Positions 1 to 13,585 of a DNA stretch of 64,000 nt are shown in pieces. The position numbers and the translations under genes were made by a program. The DNA is from Saururus chinensis. Its lineage: Eukaryota; Streptophyta; Magnoliopsida; Piperales; Saururaceae. Numbering within the stretch: the first letter of the stretch is position 1; the number at the start of each line of letters is the position of its first letter. The stretch covers positions 23,260,995-23,324,994 of the forward strand of contig CP141142.1 in NCBI GenBank assembly GCA_035235625.1, written 5' to 3'. Below the pieces are notes generated by a model that saw only the letters and a program-made list of their open reading frames with translations, was not told the origin of the DNA and ran no database searches.

Positions 1-2290
1 GCTACTAATCATGCTTCTATGTAGAGGTTGTTGAACAAATTTACCTAAAACATATTTACTTAACTTGGCAAAAGGAGACATAGGTATCTTGGCATGTTTT
101 GGATCTTGAAGTCCAAATTTCTTCACCAATTCTTTAGCAAAATTTGATTAAGAGATTTAGATTTTTGAATCAGTTTGTTTTACCTACAAACCAAGAAATT
201 AAGTTGGTAAACTTTTTATACTAATTTCAAATTCCTTATTCATCTCCTTAGCAAAAGCTTTTCCAAACTTATCATTTGTACAACCAAAAAATAATATCAT
301 CTGCATAGATATGTGCCATTACAACATGCTTTCCATATTTCTTAACAAGCAATGTCTTATCAACACCTCCTCTTGTATAACCTTCCTTCGTCAAATATTG
401 TGTTAATCTATTATACTATGCTCTTAGAGCTTGTTTCAATCCATACAAAGCTGTATTCAACTTATACACATAATTAGGATAATAAGGGTCAATAAAACCC
501 TTAGACTATTTGGCATAAACTTTCTCTTTCAAGTTTTCATTCAAAAAAGCACTCTTGACATCCAACTTATATACCTTAAATTTTAAATGACAAGCCACAG
601 TAAGAGGTAATCTAATAGATTCAAGTCTAGTAGCAGGAGTAAATATATAATCAAAATCAATGCCTTCTACCTATGTGAAGCCTTGACAAACCAATCTTAT
701 TTTGTTTCTAACCAAATTACCTAGTTCATCTATCTTGTTCATGAAAATCCACTTTATAACAATAACATTGCATTGCCTAGGTCATATTTTTTCAACTGAT
801 CTCAGATTCTCACTCCTACATTGATATGACCAATCACAATGGTTTCAAGATGGTCTTTTTTAACCCAATTAGGTACTTGACTAGCTTGAACTTATGGTTC
901 TTGCTCTTCTTCTTGACCTTCAGTTTCATGTATATGATAATCATGAACATCCACTTGTTCTTGTTCTTTTTGGTATGCATCACTAAACACATTAGTTTGA
1001 TCATCACAATCACAATAATCAACAATGTTTTGTTTTTCTTTCTCATGTTGAATATCTTGATTTTCAAAATTTTTTATATCATTCACAACCATATTAAAAG
1101 ACTACATGACAGTTTGACTTCTTTTTTAAAAAACCTTCTATGCCCCACTTGTTAATGAATATCTAAGAAAAATTCTATCATCACTTTTTTCTCAAATTTT
1201 CCTAGAGCTTGCATATCTCTTAAGATGTCATAAGGCCTTACAAAGACTCTGAAGTGTTTGACAATGAGTTTTTTTACATCTCCATAACTCATAAGGGGTT
1301 TGGGCTATACAAGATTTTAAATAGACTATATTGAGGGTGTATGTTGTTGTGCTCACAACTTTTTCCTAAAAATATTTAGCAAAATTCTTTTCATTTAGCA
1401 TAACCCTAGCCCTTTACTAAATACTCATATTCTTTTTTTTAGTTATTCTATTTTGTTAAGGGGTATTAGGGGTTGAGAACTCATGATAAATTTCATGTTC
1501 ATCACTAGACTCTTTGAACCTAAAGTTAGTGAATTCAGCACCTCTGTCACTTCTAATATTATCAATGTGTAGGCTACTTATGTTTTAAATGCTTCAAAAG
1601 CATTTAGCTTTTCGCTAAGAAAATATACCGAAGTGAATCTTTATAGGTCATCCACCATCATCGAGATGTACTTTTTACCACCTAAACTAGTTGTTTGTAT
1701 TGGTTCTATAAGGTCCATGTGTACCAATGCTAATAGTTTCTTAGTTGTCACATGTTTCAAATTTTTATGAATGGATTTTGACTATTTTCCTTTTTGACAA
1801 GCACCATGTATGAAGTTTTTAGTAGTTTTTAAATATGGGCACCTATGATGATCCATTCCTTTCATTTTTGTCAAATATATGAAATTCACATGTTCTAACC
1901 TTTGATGCCATAAGTAAGTATTATCAAGCAAAGACAAGTTTGTAAAATAAATAGGTTCAAGCAAACACAATTATTATGAGCACTTAAACCTTTCACATAA
2001 GTCATTCTAGATTTCTCAACAATATAACAAGTCTTCTTCATAAATTTCACAGTAAAACTAGAGTCACAAATTTGAATAATGCTTAAAAGATTTGCTTTCA
2101 AACCACTAACATATAGGACATTATCAAAATTAGGCAATTTAGAAACTTTTAAAGTGCCTATCCTATCTATTTTAATGGTACATAATCTCCAAAGGTAACT
2201 TTGCCATCATACTTCTCTACCAAATTAGTACTAGATTTGTCAACATCCACTATTTATTTACCACATGTTAAAATATTAAGTTTTCATGGC
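1..2290 (-). pseudogene. Ty1/copia polyprotein remnant (protease end to reverse transcriptase)
   Basis: Read on the minus strand, the domains run in copia order from right to left. At 2,220-2,080 is the protease/pre-integrase stretch (residues like NVLYVSGLKANLLS). At 1,970-1,785 is the GAG-pre-integrase zinc motif (LWHQRLEHVNF, then a late Cys and GK). Integrase residues follow to about 1,300, and reverse transcriptase runs from about 800 to the window edge, with a YADD catalytic box near 345-330 where most family members have YVDD. Stops and frameshifts break every segment; the longest open piece is 80 residues. The linker at 1,070-835 matches the linker of the plus-strand copy at 4,310-4,400, so both belong to one family. 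The element continues beyond base 1. No LTR is visible on this side. Confidence 0.85.
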
Positions 2291-2529
2291 ATTGTATACT
2301 ACATAACATTTAACATCCTCTTTCTTTACTCAAATGGTTTTGGTTTTCACAAATTCTTGTATATCACTCAACTTTTTATCATATTTTGCTTTCTCAAGAG
2401 TTTTTGTATTTTTTTTATTCTTTGTTGTGATAAAAATTATGATCAAACTTATGAGAATCTCTTAGTGAATCATGTGTGTGAGCCCTATGTCCATGGTTTT
2501 GAACTTTTGCACTAAGTTCCCTTAAGTTT
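2291..2529. other. AT-rich spacer between opposed copia remnants
   Basis: This stretch separates the minus-strand copia remnant from the first plus-strand fragment. It may still include decayed gag/protease sequence of the minus-strand copy, but I recognise no motif. The 104-residue open frame across 2,201-2,515 has no domain signal and partly overlaps copia protease sequence in antisense. Confidence 0.4.
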
Positions 2530-3110
2530 ATGAGTATGTGCTAGATATCAAGCTGATCCTAAAGAATCTCACATGAATGTTGTTAAGAGAATAATAAAAT
2601 ATGTGAGTGGATCGAAAGGATATGGATTATAGTTTCCATTGGACACTACTTATGAATTAGTAGGATACTTGGATGCTAATAGGGTAGGGAATGTAGATGA
2701 TAGAAAAGTACCTTAAGTGAATATTTTTATGCAAGGAATTGCTTAATTTCTAGGCATAGTAGGATACTTGGATGTGTTTCTTTATCAATTGCTGAACCTA
2801 AATATATAGTTGTTGGTAGTGGCTCCACATAATTAATGTGGATGAAAATGATGTTATCTAATTATGAAATATGCCAAGGCAAGATGGCCTTATACAATGA
2901 TAATCTACGTTAAATTTTTTTTTCTTAAATCCTATTCAACACTCTCGTACAAAGCATTTTGATATTTCACATCATTTTATTTGAGATTTGGTTGAAGATC
3001 AAATTGTTAACTTAGAACATATTTCAATGGAGTTTTAGTTGGTTAATATTTTCAATAAACCTTCGAATTTCAATAAGTTCATTAACCTTCAAAAAGCCAT
3101 TGTACTTGCT
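2530..3110 (+). pseudogene. Ty1/copia RNase H fragment
   Basis: Translation in shifting frames gives the end of copia RT/RNase H: RYQADPKESH, then VKRIIKYVSGSKGYG, a GNVDDRKS-like stretch, and near the end the 'DN-Q--KN-..RTKHIDIRYHF' block in degraded form. Several stops interrupt it. It is a 5'-truncated copy of the same family as the neighbour at 3,655-6,250: both are followed by the same ~400-bp downstream sequence (3,120-3,595 and 6,255-6,650). It encodes nothing functional. Confidence 0.75.
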
Positions 3111-3119
3111 TGATTGTAA

Positions 3120-3595
3120 TAATTTCATAAGAAAGTTTTGTCCTAGTTTTGATTAAAAAATTTTGGGATGTGAAACACAACAAAAAATTGTTTTAAATTT
3201 ATAGTTTTTTTATAGTTTTGATTTAACTTAGCTTGTTTTAAGTCTAGTTTCTTTTGTTGTCAAAAAAGGTTTAGAAAACCTTTTTCTTTAGTTTGTATTT
3301 TTTTCATATAGCTAACATATCATATAGAACACACTTAAATTGTGAAATTTTGCACAATAGTGTGTCACACATGCAATGCATGATGAATAGAATCTCAAGT
3401 CAAGATGACTAGTTCAATATCAATTTAGTAAGATTTTAAGATTTATAATAAGACTTGATGCATTGCTTATTTACTAAAAGACTAAATATTCACTATGCGA
3501 ATTTGAGATCATCTATTGGTTTAAATGTATAATATAGTTGAAGTGATTCTTAACTCTAATACTATGAGGTAGTATAAGGTATCTAATACAATTTG
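3120..3595 (+). repeat. Shared copia 3' region, copy 1
   Basis: After the RNase H fragment comes a non-coding block that matches 6,255-6,650. Landmarks in both are a 'taatttcataagaa/gg' start, a 'tgcaatgcatgatgaata' stretch, and an 'ctatgaggtagtata' end. This is the 3' untranslated region and probably part of the LTR of the local copia family. No clean TG...CA ends are visible. Confidence 0.65.
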
Positions 3596-3654
3596 GGTAA
3601 AGAAAGGGGATGTGAAATGCCTTGTAGTGCACACCGCCATGAAAATTCAATACT

Positions 3655-6250
3655 TAACATGCTGTACACATGGGACCTTATGGGACCAATGTAAATAGCT
3701 AGTTTGGGTGGTAAAAAATATATCTTGGTGATTGTAGATGTCCTATCAAGATTTACTTGGGTAGATTTTCTTAGATAAAAGTTAGATGTTTTTTAAGCAT
3801 TCAAAACAATTGCCCTTACCATACTCAAGATAAGTGGCCTACACATTCAACACATTAGAAGTGCAAAAGGTGGTAATTTCACTAACTTTAGGTTTAAAGA
3901 GTTTTGTAATAAACATGCAATTCCTTGGCACAGTCCAAACCCCTTATTCGTTATGGAGAGATAAAAAATATACTATCAAACACTTTAGAATCTTTGGAAG
4001 CCCTTGTCATATCTTAAGAGATAGGAAAATCTTAGAAAAATTTGATAGCAAGAGTGATGATGAAAATTTACTTGGACACTCTTTGACAAGTAGGGAAGAT
4101 AGGGTTTTTAACAAATGAACTCAAACTGTCATGGAATCTTCTAAAGTGGTTGTCAATGATGCTAAAAAATTTTATACTCAAAACATTCAACATGGAAAAG
4201 GAAAGCAAAATATTGATGATTGCTATAATTATTATGATTCAACTAATGTGTTTAGTGATGCAGATAAAAAAGAATAGAAATAGGTGGAGGTCGATGATAC
4301 ATAAAATTGAAGTTCAAGAAGAAGAGTAAGAATCACAAGTTCAAACTGGTAAAATACCTAATTGGGTTAAAAACGACTATCCTAAAACCCATGTGATTGG
4401 TGACATCAATGAAGGATTAAGAACAACACATTAGTTGGATGAACAAATAAATTTCACTTGTTATGATCTATTACTGAGCCAAAGAAGATTGATGAAGCTC
4501 TTCGGGATGAGAATTGGATAAATGCAATGCAAGAGGAATTAGGATAATTTACCAAGAATGATATATGGTTTCTTGTCCCTACACCTAAGCAATGTAATGT
4601 TATGGTACAAAGTGGATTTATAAGAACAAGAGAGATAAACAAGGTAATATGATAAGAAACAAAGCAAGATTGGTTGCTCCAGGCCACATACAAGTAGAAG
4701 ACATTGATTTTGATGAAATATTTGTTCCTCTTACTAGACTTTAATCTATTAGATTACTTCTAGCTATGACTTATCATTTAAAATTCAAAGTATGTCAGAT
4801 GGATGTCGAGAGTGACTTGAAAGTGGAAGTCTATGTTAAATAGCCCAAGGTTTTTATTGACCCTCATCATCCTGATTATGTGTATAAGTTAAAGAAAACT
4901 TTGTATGGATTAAAACAAGCTCCAAGAGCATGGTGTGATAGATTGACATAGTATTTGACAAAGAAAGGTTATACAAGAAGAGGTGTTTATAAGACATTGT
5001 TTGTGAAGAAATATGAAAAGCATGTTGTGATGATACAAATCTATGTGGATGACATCATTTTTGAATTTATAAATTATAAGCTTGGCAAAGCTTTTGCAAA
5101 AGAGATAAGGAATTTGACATGATTATGGAAGGTTTAGTAACTTATTTTCTTTGTTTACAGGTACAACAAACTGATTCTATAATCTTCATCTCACAATTAA
5201 AGTTTACTAAAGAATTGGTGATGATGTTTGGAATCAAAGATGAAAAACATACCAAGATACCTATGTCTCCTATAAAGCTAGGGATGTTTTAGGTAAATGT
5301 ATTTAACAAACTCTATATAGAACTATGATTGGTAGTCTTTTGTAATTTACTGCTAGCTGCCCAGATATTTACTTATATGTTGGACTATATGCTAGAAATC
5401 AAGTTGATCCTAAAGAATCTCACAAAATTATTGTTAAGAAAATAATAAAATATAAGTTGATCTACATGAAATGGTTTATGGTTTCCATTTGACACTACTT
5501 CAGAACTAGTAGGATATTTATATGTTGATTGGTAGGAAATGTAGATGATAAAAAGAGTACTTCAGGTGGATATTTTAATGTAAGAAATTATTTAGTTTCT
5601 TGGCATAGTAAATAGAAAAATTGTGTTTCTTTATCAACTATAAAAACAGAATATGTAGCGGTGGGTAGTATTTGTACTCAATTATTGTAGATGAAAATAA
5701 TGTTATTTGATTATGGAATATGTCATGGATAAATGACCTTATATTGTGACAATCTATGTTCAATTTAAATTGGTCAAAATCCCATTCAACATTTTCGCAC
5801 AAAACATATTGATATTAGATATCATTTTATTTAAGATTTGGTAGGAAATGTAGATGATAAAAAGAGTACTTTAGGTGGATATTTTAATGTAAGAAATTAT
5901 TTAGTTTCTTGGCATAGTAAATAGAAAAATTGCGTTTCTTTATCAACTATAAAAGCAAAATATGTAGCGGTTGGTAGTGGTTGTACTCAATTAATGTAGA
6001 TGAAAATAATGTTATTTGATTATGGAATATGTCATGGATAAATGTCCTTATATTGTGACAATCTATGTTCAAATTAATTAGTCAAAATCCCATTCAACAT
6101 TTTCGCACAAAATATATTGATATTAGACATTATTTTATTTAAGATTTGGTTGAGGATCAAATTGTCAACTTATAACATATTTCAACATAGTTTTAAATGG
6201 TTGATATTTTCACAAAATCTTTGGATTTTAATAGGTTCATTAAGCTTCAA
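3655..6250 (+). pseudogene. Ty1/copia pol remnant (integrase, RT, RNase H)
   Basis: The copy begins inside integrase at about 3,660 (LMGPM, then ILVIVDVLSRFTWVDFL), so gag, protease and the zinc-binding region are missing. The integrase C-terminal part is open at 3,834-4,118 (TPYSLWRDKKYTIKHFRIFG, FDSKSDD). RT follows at about 4,454-5,070: [41 protein letters not shown], and the YVDD box near 5,042. RNase H lies at 5,330-6,230 and includes a 309-bp tandem duplication. The copy has frequent stops and frameshifts. It is the same family as the fragments at 1-2,290 and 2,530-3,110. The conserved RT motifs make the family call secure. Confidence 0.88.
5531..6148 (+). repeat. 309-bp tandem duplication inside copia RNase H
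   Basis: A block beginning 'ggtaggaaatgtagatgat' occurs at 5,531 and again at 5,840, and each copy runs through the same RNase H sequence to an 'aagatttggt' junction. The two copies differ at only a handful of bases. The junctions share a short 'ttggt' identity, as expected for slippage or unequal exchange. Confidence 0.85.
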
Positions 6251-6254
6251 AAAG

Positions 6255-6650
6255 CACTGGACTTTCTTGCCCCAAGTAATTTCATAAGAGGTTTTTGTCC
6301 CGTGTTTGGAATAAAAATCTTTTAGGACATATGACACAACAAAACTATTTTCAATCTTTTATAAGTTTTTTATAGTTTGTTTAGTGTTAGGATGATTTGT
6401 TTTTGAAATTTTTTTTTAGAAAAAAACATAATTGAATGGAAAAGTTTTGCACATAGTGGGTCATGCATGTAATGCATGATGAATATATTTGTAAGTCAAT
6501 AAGACTAGTTGAATATTAATTAAGTAGAGTCTTAATATTCATAATAATACTTTATGCATTGTTGATTTACTGAAAGACTTAGTACTCACTATAGGAATTC
6601 AAGATCATCTATTGAGTCTGATGCTATGAGGTAGTATATAGTAGTTCAGC
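6255..6650 (+). repeat. Shared copia 3' region, copy 2
   Basis: Matches 3,120-3,595 in order: 'taatttcataagaggtttt', 'atgtaatgcatgatgaata', 'tatgcattgttgatttact', and 'gatgctatgaggtagtata'. It is the downstream end of the second plus-strand copia remnant. Confidence 0.65.
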
Positions 6651-7694
6651 GGTTTGGATTCCTTTGTATGTTGCATGAGATTTGATATGTTTATATTTGT
6701 TTCTTTTGTACACTTGATGTAAACAATATCATAAATAATTCTCATAAAAATGATGAATAGGGCAGCCTACATGAGATATCTTATGTTAGCGTGGAAGCTA
6801 ACATCCTCTTCGCACTGAAAAAGGCCTAGATTGAAAAAATAAATGGTGCAAGGTCAAGAGAACTAAGAAAAGGCAACTGAAATCCCAATAATAAAAAGAA
6901 TGAAATAGCAAAAATTTGAAAAAGGCAAAGGGCATAGAGAATGACAACAATAGAACTGAAGATTTGTTTCACTGCTTGTATCTATTACTTATTCAATGCA
7001 AATCAAAGGTCAAACGGAATGCCAGTATGGGTTAAGTTTCTTGATGGACTCATTTGCCAAAGTAGTGGAGGATGAAAGTTGTTATTGACTATATTATCCA
7101 TTGATATCCTGATGATTGTTTTAATTGATTATGGTATTGTTGTTGACTTAAAGTAAAACACTTTCGCATCTTCTCTCATTATGAGTCTTAGAACTTGAAA
7201 TTCTCATTCTTTGGTCGAATGACTAATGAGCTTATATTCTACAAATGTGGGATATAGATGGTGTTTTATTATGAAACCTGGATAGTATCTTTACACGTGA
7301 TAGTGCTATATGATTAACAACACATTTTTCTTTCAATAATGTTTTTACATGATTCTTAGAAAAGTTAATTCTATATGTTGTTTTAAATTGATTTACATGT
7401 TTTTTTCTCTCTTTTTTTTCTTTTTTTCCTCGATTTCCCTTTGTCTCTTTGTGACAAATAGAGAGAGAAACTTGGGTTGGAGAAAACTTTAAGTCTTGAG
7501 GGTAGAAAGCTAACAGAAAGCATGAAAAAGATGATCTAGGCTAAATTGATAGAAAGAGAAAAATTTTGGACCTTGTAATCACATAATTAATCTTTTACTT
7601 AAATATTTAAATTTTGTATTTACTTTTATTCTTAGAACAATATTATTAATGAATATTCTAGTTTGTGATGTTCAGGTAGATAACAGGTTGAAGA
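6651..7694. other. AT-rich non-coding DNA
   Basis: No open frame of note and no recognised element. It contains short hairpin-like stretches (around 6,796) and a pyrimidine-rich tract near 7,400-7,445. It lies between copia remnants and the start of the nested LTR stack. Confidence 0.5.
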
Positions 7695-7996
7695 TGTAGG
7701 AAAATAAGTGTAACACCCGAGTGTGTTGAACATATTTTCTTAAAAATTCACAAAACTTTTTTGTAATATAACAACTACAAATTGGGAAAAATGACAAATA
7801 CAAAACCTGTGAATGTAGTTTTATAATTTAAAATATCACACAAAATTTTCCCATATGAAATTTTCTTTTTAATCAGACATCATATAACCAAATCAAACAA
7901 TATCAGGCACTACTTAAAAACAAATATATGAAATAAATTATCTTGGTCATGGGCTTTAAATAAAAATTTGTCCCAGACATCTCTGAGTATAAGTCC

Positions 7997-8005
7997 TATA
8001 AATAG
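7997..8005 (+). promoter_or_regulatory. TATA box of the outer solo LTR
   Basis: TATAAATAG lies ~290 bp downstream of the LTR's TG end, in the position expected for a U3 promoter. It defines the plus orientation of this LTR. Confidence 0.6.
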
Positions 8006-8344
8006 CCCATAGCCTAATCTAAATTACAAGTCTAGAAAGTATAAACACCATAATTTTTATCTCACCTAATGCATTAGTTCGTAGAGAAAATAATAGACTT
8101 GTAGTGAGTTAAGAATATATTTGAGCCAATGGAAATCGATCTACCCACCAAAATAAGCATCCATCTCTAGGAGTTTTCCTTTGCAAACCTACAAAAGCCT
8201 CTCAAACATCAGGGCTAAAAAGAGAGAAAATGAGTATTTTCATACTGAGTAGGAGAATTCTAAATAGTGAACTCTGTAAGTCCATACATAGATGTATTCA
8301 TGCAACTCAAATATGAAGTAGAAAAACATACAAACACATCATAG

Positions 8345-8650
8345 TTGCATAATATAACAATCATGCACAAACATATTCCATCTTACTATTCTTACACATA
8401 CTCTTATGCTTACAACCTTACTCATATCATTCTTACGCTTACAGTCGTACTCAAAACACTCTTACAATCTTACTTGTACCATCTTACTCATATTCTCACT
8501 CTTACATTCTTGCTCAAAAACATATGCTTACAGCCTTCCACAGAAACTTACACTTACACTATTACTCAAAATCTTACACTTAAGACATGCTCATAATCTT
8601 ACAAATTTACTCAAAAACTTAATTACTTACTCATGCAGTTAGTCGTACAC
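8345..8650 (+). repeat. CTTAC/CTCAT-rich low-complexity tract
   Basis: Irregular reiteration of 'cttac', 'ctcat' and 'actc' words without one fixed period. It creates spurious Thr/Leu/Tyr-rich open frames in two frames. It lies within the outer solo LTR. Confidence 0.7.
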
Positions 8651-8871
8651 ATACTATTGACCACTGAAGCTCATTATAATTAATAAGCCCCAATATCAAA
8701 ATAGAAAGAAATGTCACTAGGGCATCACCTTAACCTCCAGGGAATAACAAAACACCATGGACTTTTCTGAAGGCAAGGCATGCCTTAGCTCATGGGGCAC
8801 AAGATCAAATGGGTAAAAGTGGATCCATGATACTATTTACATGAGCGTGCAAAGGCCCATACTCTAGGGGC

Positions 8872-8985
8872 CATATAGTGCCAACTAAGGGTAAAAACCA
8901 TATAGCGCCACTCAAGCCAAAATCTTATAGTGCCACTCTTGGGCAAAGTCATATAATGCTGACCAAGGGCAGAAACATATAACAC
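8872..8985 (+). repeat. 26-bp degenerate tandem repeat
   Basis: About 4.4 units begin 'catatagtgcca' at 8,872, 8,899, 8,925, 8,950 and 8,976, each followed by an 'aaggg(t/c)aaaaac'-like tail. They belong to the outer solo LTR. Confidence 0.7.
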
Positions 8986-8999
8986 TCTAAATAGAGCAT

Positions 9000-10654
9000 T
9001 AAACGCCTGAGCTTAATATAGTACGAAGATCAAATTGAAAACATTCATCTCTCTCAATAAAGTGTCAGGCATCTCGGCTTAGATACAACACACAAACAAC
9101 ATCCTGATATATAAACACCATGACAAGATATGAAAAATGCTCAACTGACTCATTATCGGCTAGCTCAAATACAAAACATGATCTATCAAAACCCTCATGT
9201 CTCAATCTCACACTGCTATCATATTAGAATTGCCTAAAATTTAAGTTTGAATTAGGTAATTTATGTGGATACAATTATGCCATAAAATTTTTTAATCTTG
9301 TAGTCTTCCACTGATCAATCCAAAGATGAACTAGATCCAAAACCATAGTTCGTTAGGGCAGCAAACTTCACTTAACCCATCCAACTCATAATCACAACTC
9401 ACAGTACAAAAAATCCTTAGATATTCATATCATCTCCGCCATCTACCTTATGACCAAATCATCTTACTGAAACTCCTCAAACTAAGCCGCTCAAATCTCA
9501 TTTTTATTATAAACCTATTACCAATACCTCACTTATTGTTCTTATTTTTCACTTCATAATATGTACATTATGCTTGTACAATTATGCTATACTCTTACTA
9601 TCTGACAATCCTCCATAAGGTTCTAAACATAAGTCTGCTTACTTGTTGAACCTCCAATATACACTCCAAACCAAACTAAACTAATCCACTCCAATCCTCG
9701 CCCATCAAACTTACATCCTCTGTCTTCTATCATATGGTTACAAATCTGCAACCAAATCCATGCATGACCCTCTATCACCATTCACCATACATCGCACATA
9801 CATTTGCCCCTATACACATACACGTATCCATTGCACAGGCATATAGCCATCATACATACGTATGTCCATCACATATACATATAATATACATACAATTCCA
9901 TATATAGCTTACCAACATACTCGCTAGCCATCACTAACATGCACATGGTCCACATACATCAAACATTCTTTTAGCTTACATGCATGCCATATGCATTTTC
10001 TAACATAGTATAATTTATCATCTTTCATTCTTACATCATGCAATTGGATAATCGCATAACACCCAGAACATTAAGTCATATAATCCTAACATGCTGCAAA
10101 AAAAATAAAGCATATTGTCATGTAATTACGAGTTCAAAGTTGGCGACTTCTGCATTGGAAATTGGCTACCAAAATCATTGCCTAGCTGAGAGGGCTATTG
10201 TCCTGAGGTTTAGAAGAACCAGAAGTAATCATGACAAGACTTGGTAACACAAGTCTATGCAGAAAATTTTACGATCCATGGTGGTGCATTAAGGACAACA
10301 CAAAGCAAGGTCATGCCAAAAGAAATGGCAAGTGTGACCAGATGTAAAGGTTTGGCTAATTGAAGGTCGGCTAGTGGCTGAGAAGTACTCAGCCTACAAC
10401 AAGATGCGGAAATCGGCACCGGACAACACCCAACAACAACAATTTTGCGTCGGCTATAGCCCACATTAAGGACGAAGGGCATGGGTAAGTGCTCATGGAC
10501 AGAGGGATATATGAGGGCTATGATTGTCAAATCCATTAGCTGGAAAAGCCAGCCAATGGTCAGGTTGTTCAAATGCAACGGCTAAACCCAAAACCCTAAA
10601 TTTCAAGCATGGCCACATGTACAAGTGGGAAAAAGGGCCACTCCAAGTGAAGAG
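9000..10654. other. Non-coding body of the outer solo LTR
   Basis: No gene. It includes a 'catac/cacatac'-rich stretch at 9,770-9,900. Open frames at 10,038-10,247 (+) and 10,255-10,578 (-) show no recognisable domain and lie inside the LTR body. Confidence 0.5.
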
Positions 10655-11320
10655 TGTCACACCCTAGCACTCCCCGACCCGAGCCGAACCCGGTCCAAGG
10701 GACGGTAGAAGCGCACATGGGCCACAAAGTAATGTCTTGCAAAAGACTTGACCCCTCCAATGGGTACAACACATAAGTAGTAACACACCACTTTATCTTT
10801 ATGCAAGAGAAAATAGGTAAAATATAAAGAACATCAAATCTGAATTAGTCATCATGACTCATAAATCCACAATCTTACAACACTAAGCTGTCAACATGAC
10901 TCAAGTCATATCATCTGAAAGAAGTCTAAAGCCACAATGGCTAATAAAGTATGAGACAAAGTCAACCAAACATGACATTCTAGCACAATAGCAAAATAAA
11001 CAAGTAAAGATAGTAAGGCCTCTAGGCTCCCATGCCTACTCCCAACCATCATCCACATGCGCCTCATAAAGAGGGACTTGATCGTCTGTATGTTGCACCA
11101 TGCAACCCCAATTCAAAAAACACAAGAGAAAATAGGGGCGAGGATAAAATTCAACAAGATTTTGAAGGTCAAAATGATAAATTGAAAAATATCATATGTA
11201 TCTCACACCATCCATCACACAATACATATCATCATATTAACTCATTTTTTATCATCTGCTCAATGATTAACCATACTCGATCATAAATAGCCATCATGTG
11301 AAAGAGTATTTCAAAACATA

Positions 11321-11545
11321 GTATTCATAGCATGAATAATCATACAAAACCATAAATATTCATCCTGCATAAAAAGTGTTGCATCACACTATACATAATC
11401 ATGCACATTCATTCCTATTCATAAGCATTTATCCTCCATGACAAGTGCCTCATATACACTATACATAATCATGCATATCCATTCTCACTCATAAGTATTC
11501 AGCTTGCACATCAAGTCTCTCAAACACACTATACATAATCATTCA
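11321..11545 (-). repeat. 70-bp tandem repeat in solo LTR A
   Basis: The landmark 'atacataatc' recurs at 11,391, 11,461 and 11,531, exactly 70 bp apart, with a degenerate earlier unit at about 11,325. The intervening text is similar (cattc-t-ctcataagtatt). The sister LTR has a different repeat at the corresponding place. Confidence 0.75.
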
Positions 11546-13478
11546 ACCTGTGCAACTGGGTATAATAATATCTCATACACATTTATTATCAACAATGGTG
11601 AATGTCTCCATCATGGAAAGAAATACAATCATGCCACCCGCTCTCGATATCATCCAATTCCTAATTGGAAACCTAGGGCATTAGCCCACCTTGGACATAA
11701 TCCGATTTCATAAATGGAAACCTATGGTGTTGGGAGTAGTCATCTCCTTTGTTCGACCTGGACAATCCAAAAGGGAAGGTCTGATTTGCTTAAAAAAACC
11801 TAGAATAGTTTGCTCGCCCTGTACAGTCCTGGCTGGGAACGTTCAATCTCCTCATGAAGACCTAGAGGAGTGTGTTCACCTTGGACATCTCTTGCGGTGG
11901 GGAGAGTTTGATTTCTACAGAGGAAACCTAGAACACATGGTAGATGGTGCACAAAGGCATACCACTTTAGATTCTCAAGGTCCAAATGACTCTATCAAGA
12001 AATCTCAACCGCATTCAAATCAACTTAACTCACTACAGGGAGGATCCATGTTCCAAGTAGAAACTCAAATTAAAATCATATCCTTTCAGACCAACCAATT
12101 CTGATAAGCCATTGATCGATTAATTTGGCAAGCAATATCACTCAATTACATCTAATCAATCAACCACAGCTACTCTCGATAAATCTCATTCGTAAATTAA
12201 TCTCATGATGCATGCAACATGGTACATACATGAGCAATAATGCATGAAACCTAATTAATGAAATGTGCTCCCATCAGCTATACATGCATCATTTCTAATT
12301 ATAAGTGACAAACAGTTACCATATTTACCCCCACATGTGTGCATGCTAGTAGCACTCAATCCTAAGCATAAGGACATTATGAACAACTCATCGACATACT
12401 ACACACATACTATTATAATGTAATCATGGCTCCTCCTCACTTCAATCATGGGTGAAAACCATCGAAAAATATGAATCCAAGTCAAATACCACTTCATGCT
12501 AGACTTAGGTAAGCATACTCATTACTACGCTTAAGCTAGGTATGGAACTATAATTCACCCATAATTTAACATAACATGTGAAAGCATACAAGTCATTTTC
12601 ATGTTGTAAATTTGCTGGAATCCTAAGTAAAACATGAAGAATCACTCAACATGAATTTAGGATAAGAAATCATAACATTCTAAACCGAATAACATGTAAT
12701 CCACTTCACATTTGAACATTTTCATAGCTATCAACATAATATTCATGTCCTCACATTAGCATTTCCAAGTCAAAATCACTCACCATAACCATAATAATGA
12801 GATTTAAGTAAAAGAACATAAAAAGGGACAAAAAAATACTCAAAATGGCAACTGTTGTTTGTTGTCAAACAAAGCCATTTGATCAACTTGTAAGGCCGTT
12901 CGAACACCTACACAGTAGTTCTGGTTCATCTTCAACCTTGCGAACCCAAAACCGAAACATTACAAAATTAACATAAACATTCAAATCTCACATTTAATCA
13001 TTACAAAATTTAAATATGATCTCAAAAACTGGTAGATCTAGTCATTAATCTACCAAAACACAAGAAAATCATTAGAAATACCAAGTTTTACATAAACCAC
13101 CATGAAAGCTCAACCTCAAGCAAAACCCACATAAATCATGCCAAACTTCATATCTGAAATATAGCCTTATTTTAGAACAAGACCCTTACCTTCAGTGATT
13201 TTCTTGGTCTGAAATCAATGCTCCAACCTCTTTAAATCCCTACCCACATTAGGATTTTGTTAATACTTTGATAAATCCGATTATTGAAGCTTAAATCACC
13301 TAAAACTCATATATCTTGGGTTTGTTTTCTTCCAAAACAAAAATACCTCATTAGAGGTTTGAAATATAGATTAATATTAGAAACTTTGGTGGTAAAAATC
13401 AAGATTTAATTTTGGAAGAGATGGGATTAAGAAAGATTAGGCAAAACCCTAGTTGATTAATGAAGAAATCAAGCTAAT

Positions 13479-13487
13479 CTTACCTTA
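13479..13487 (-). promoter_or_regulatory. Candidate splice donor in LTR A leader
   Basis: On the minus strand the sequence reads TTAAG|GTAAG, a strong plant 5' splice site, ~95 nt downstream of the TATA box. The sister LTR has the same site at the same spacing (16,803/16,802). Confidence 0.4.
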
Positions 13488-13575
13488 ATAGAGCTTTCCT
13501 CTTATGGAATGGGGATTAGGGCCTCTTAGCCTCTTGATTCTAGCCCTTCCCAAATGGGAATGAGGATGTGTTTTT

Positions 13576-13585
13576 CTATTTATAG
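13576..13585 (-). promoter_or_regulatory. TATA box of solo LTR A
   Basis: CTATAAATAG on the minus strand, 412 bp from the minus-strand TG end. The sister LTR has a TATA box in the same context, with a splice-donor-like AAG|GTAAG about 95 nt downstream in both copies. Confidence 0.6.

Noticed and set aside
8345-8642. Two overlapping Thr/Leu/Tyr-rich frames
   Set aside because: By-product of CTTAC-type low complexity within a solo LTR.
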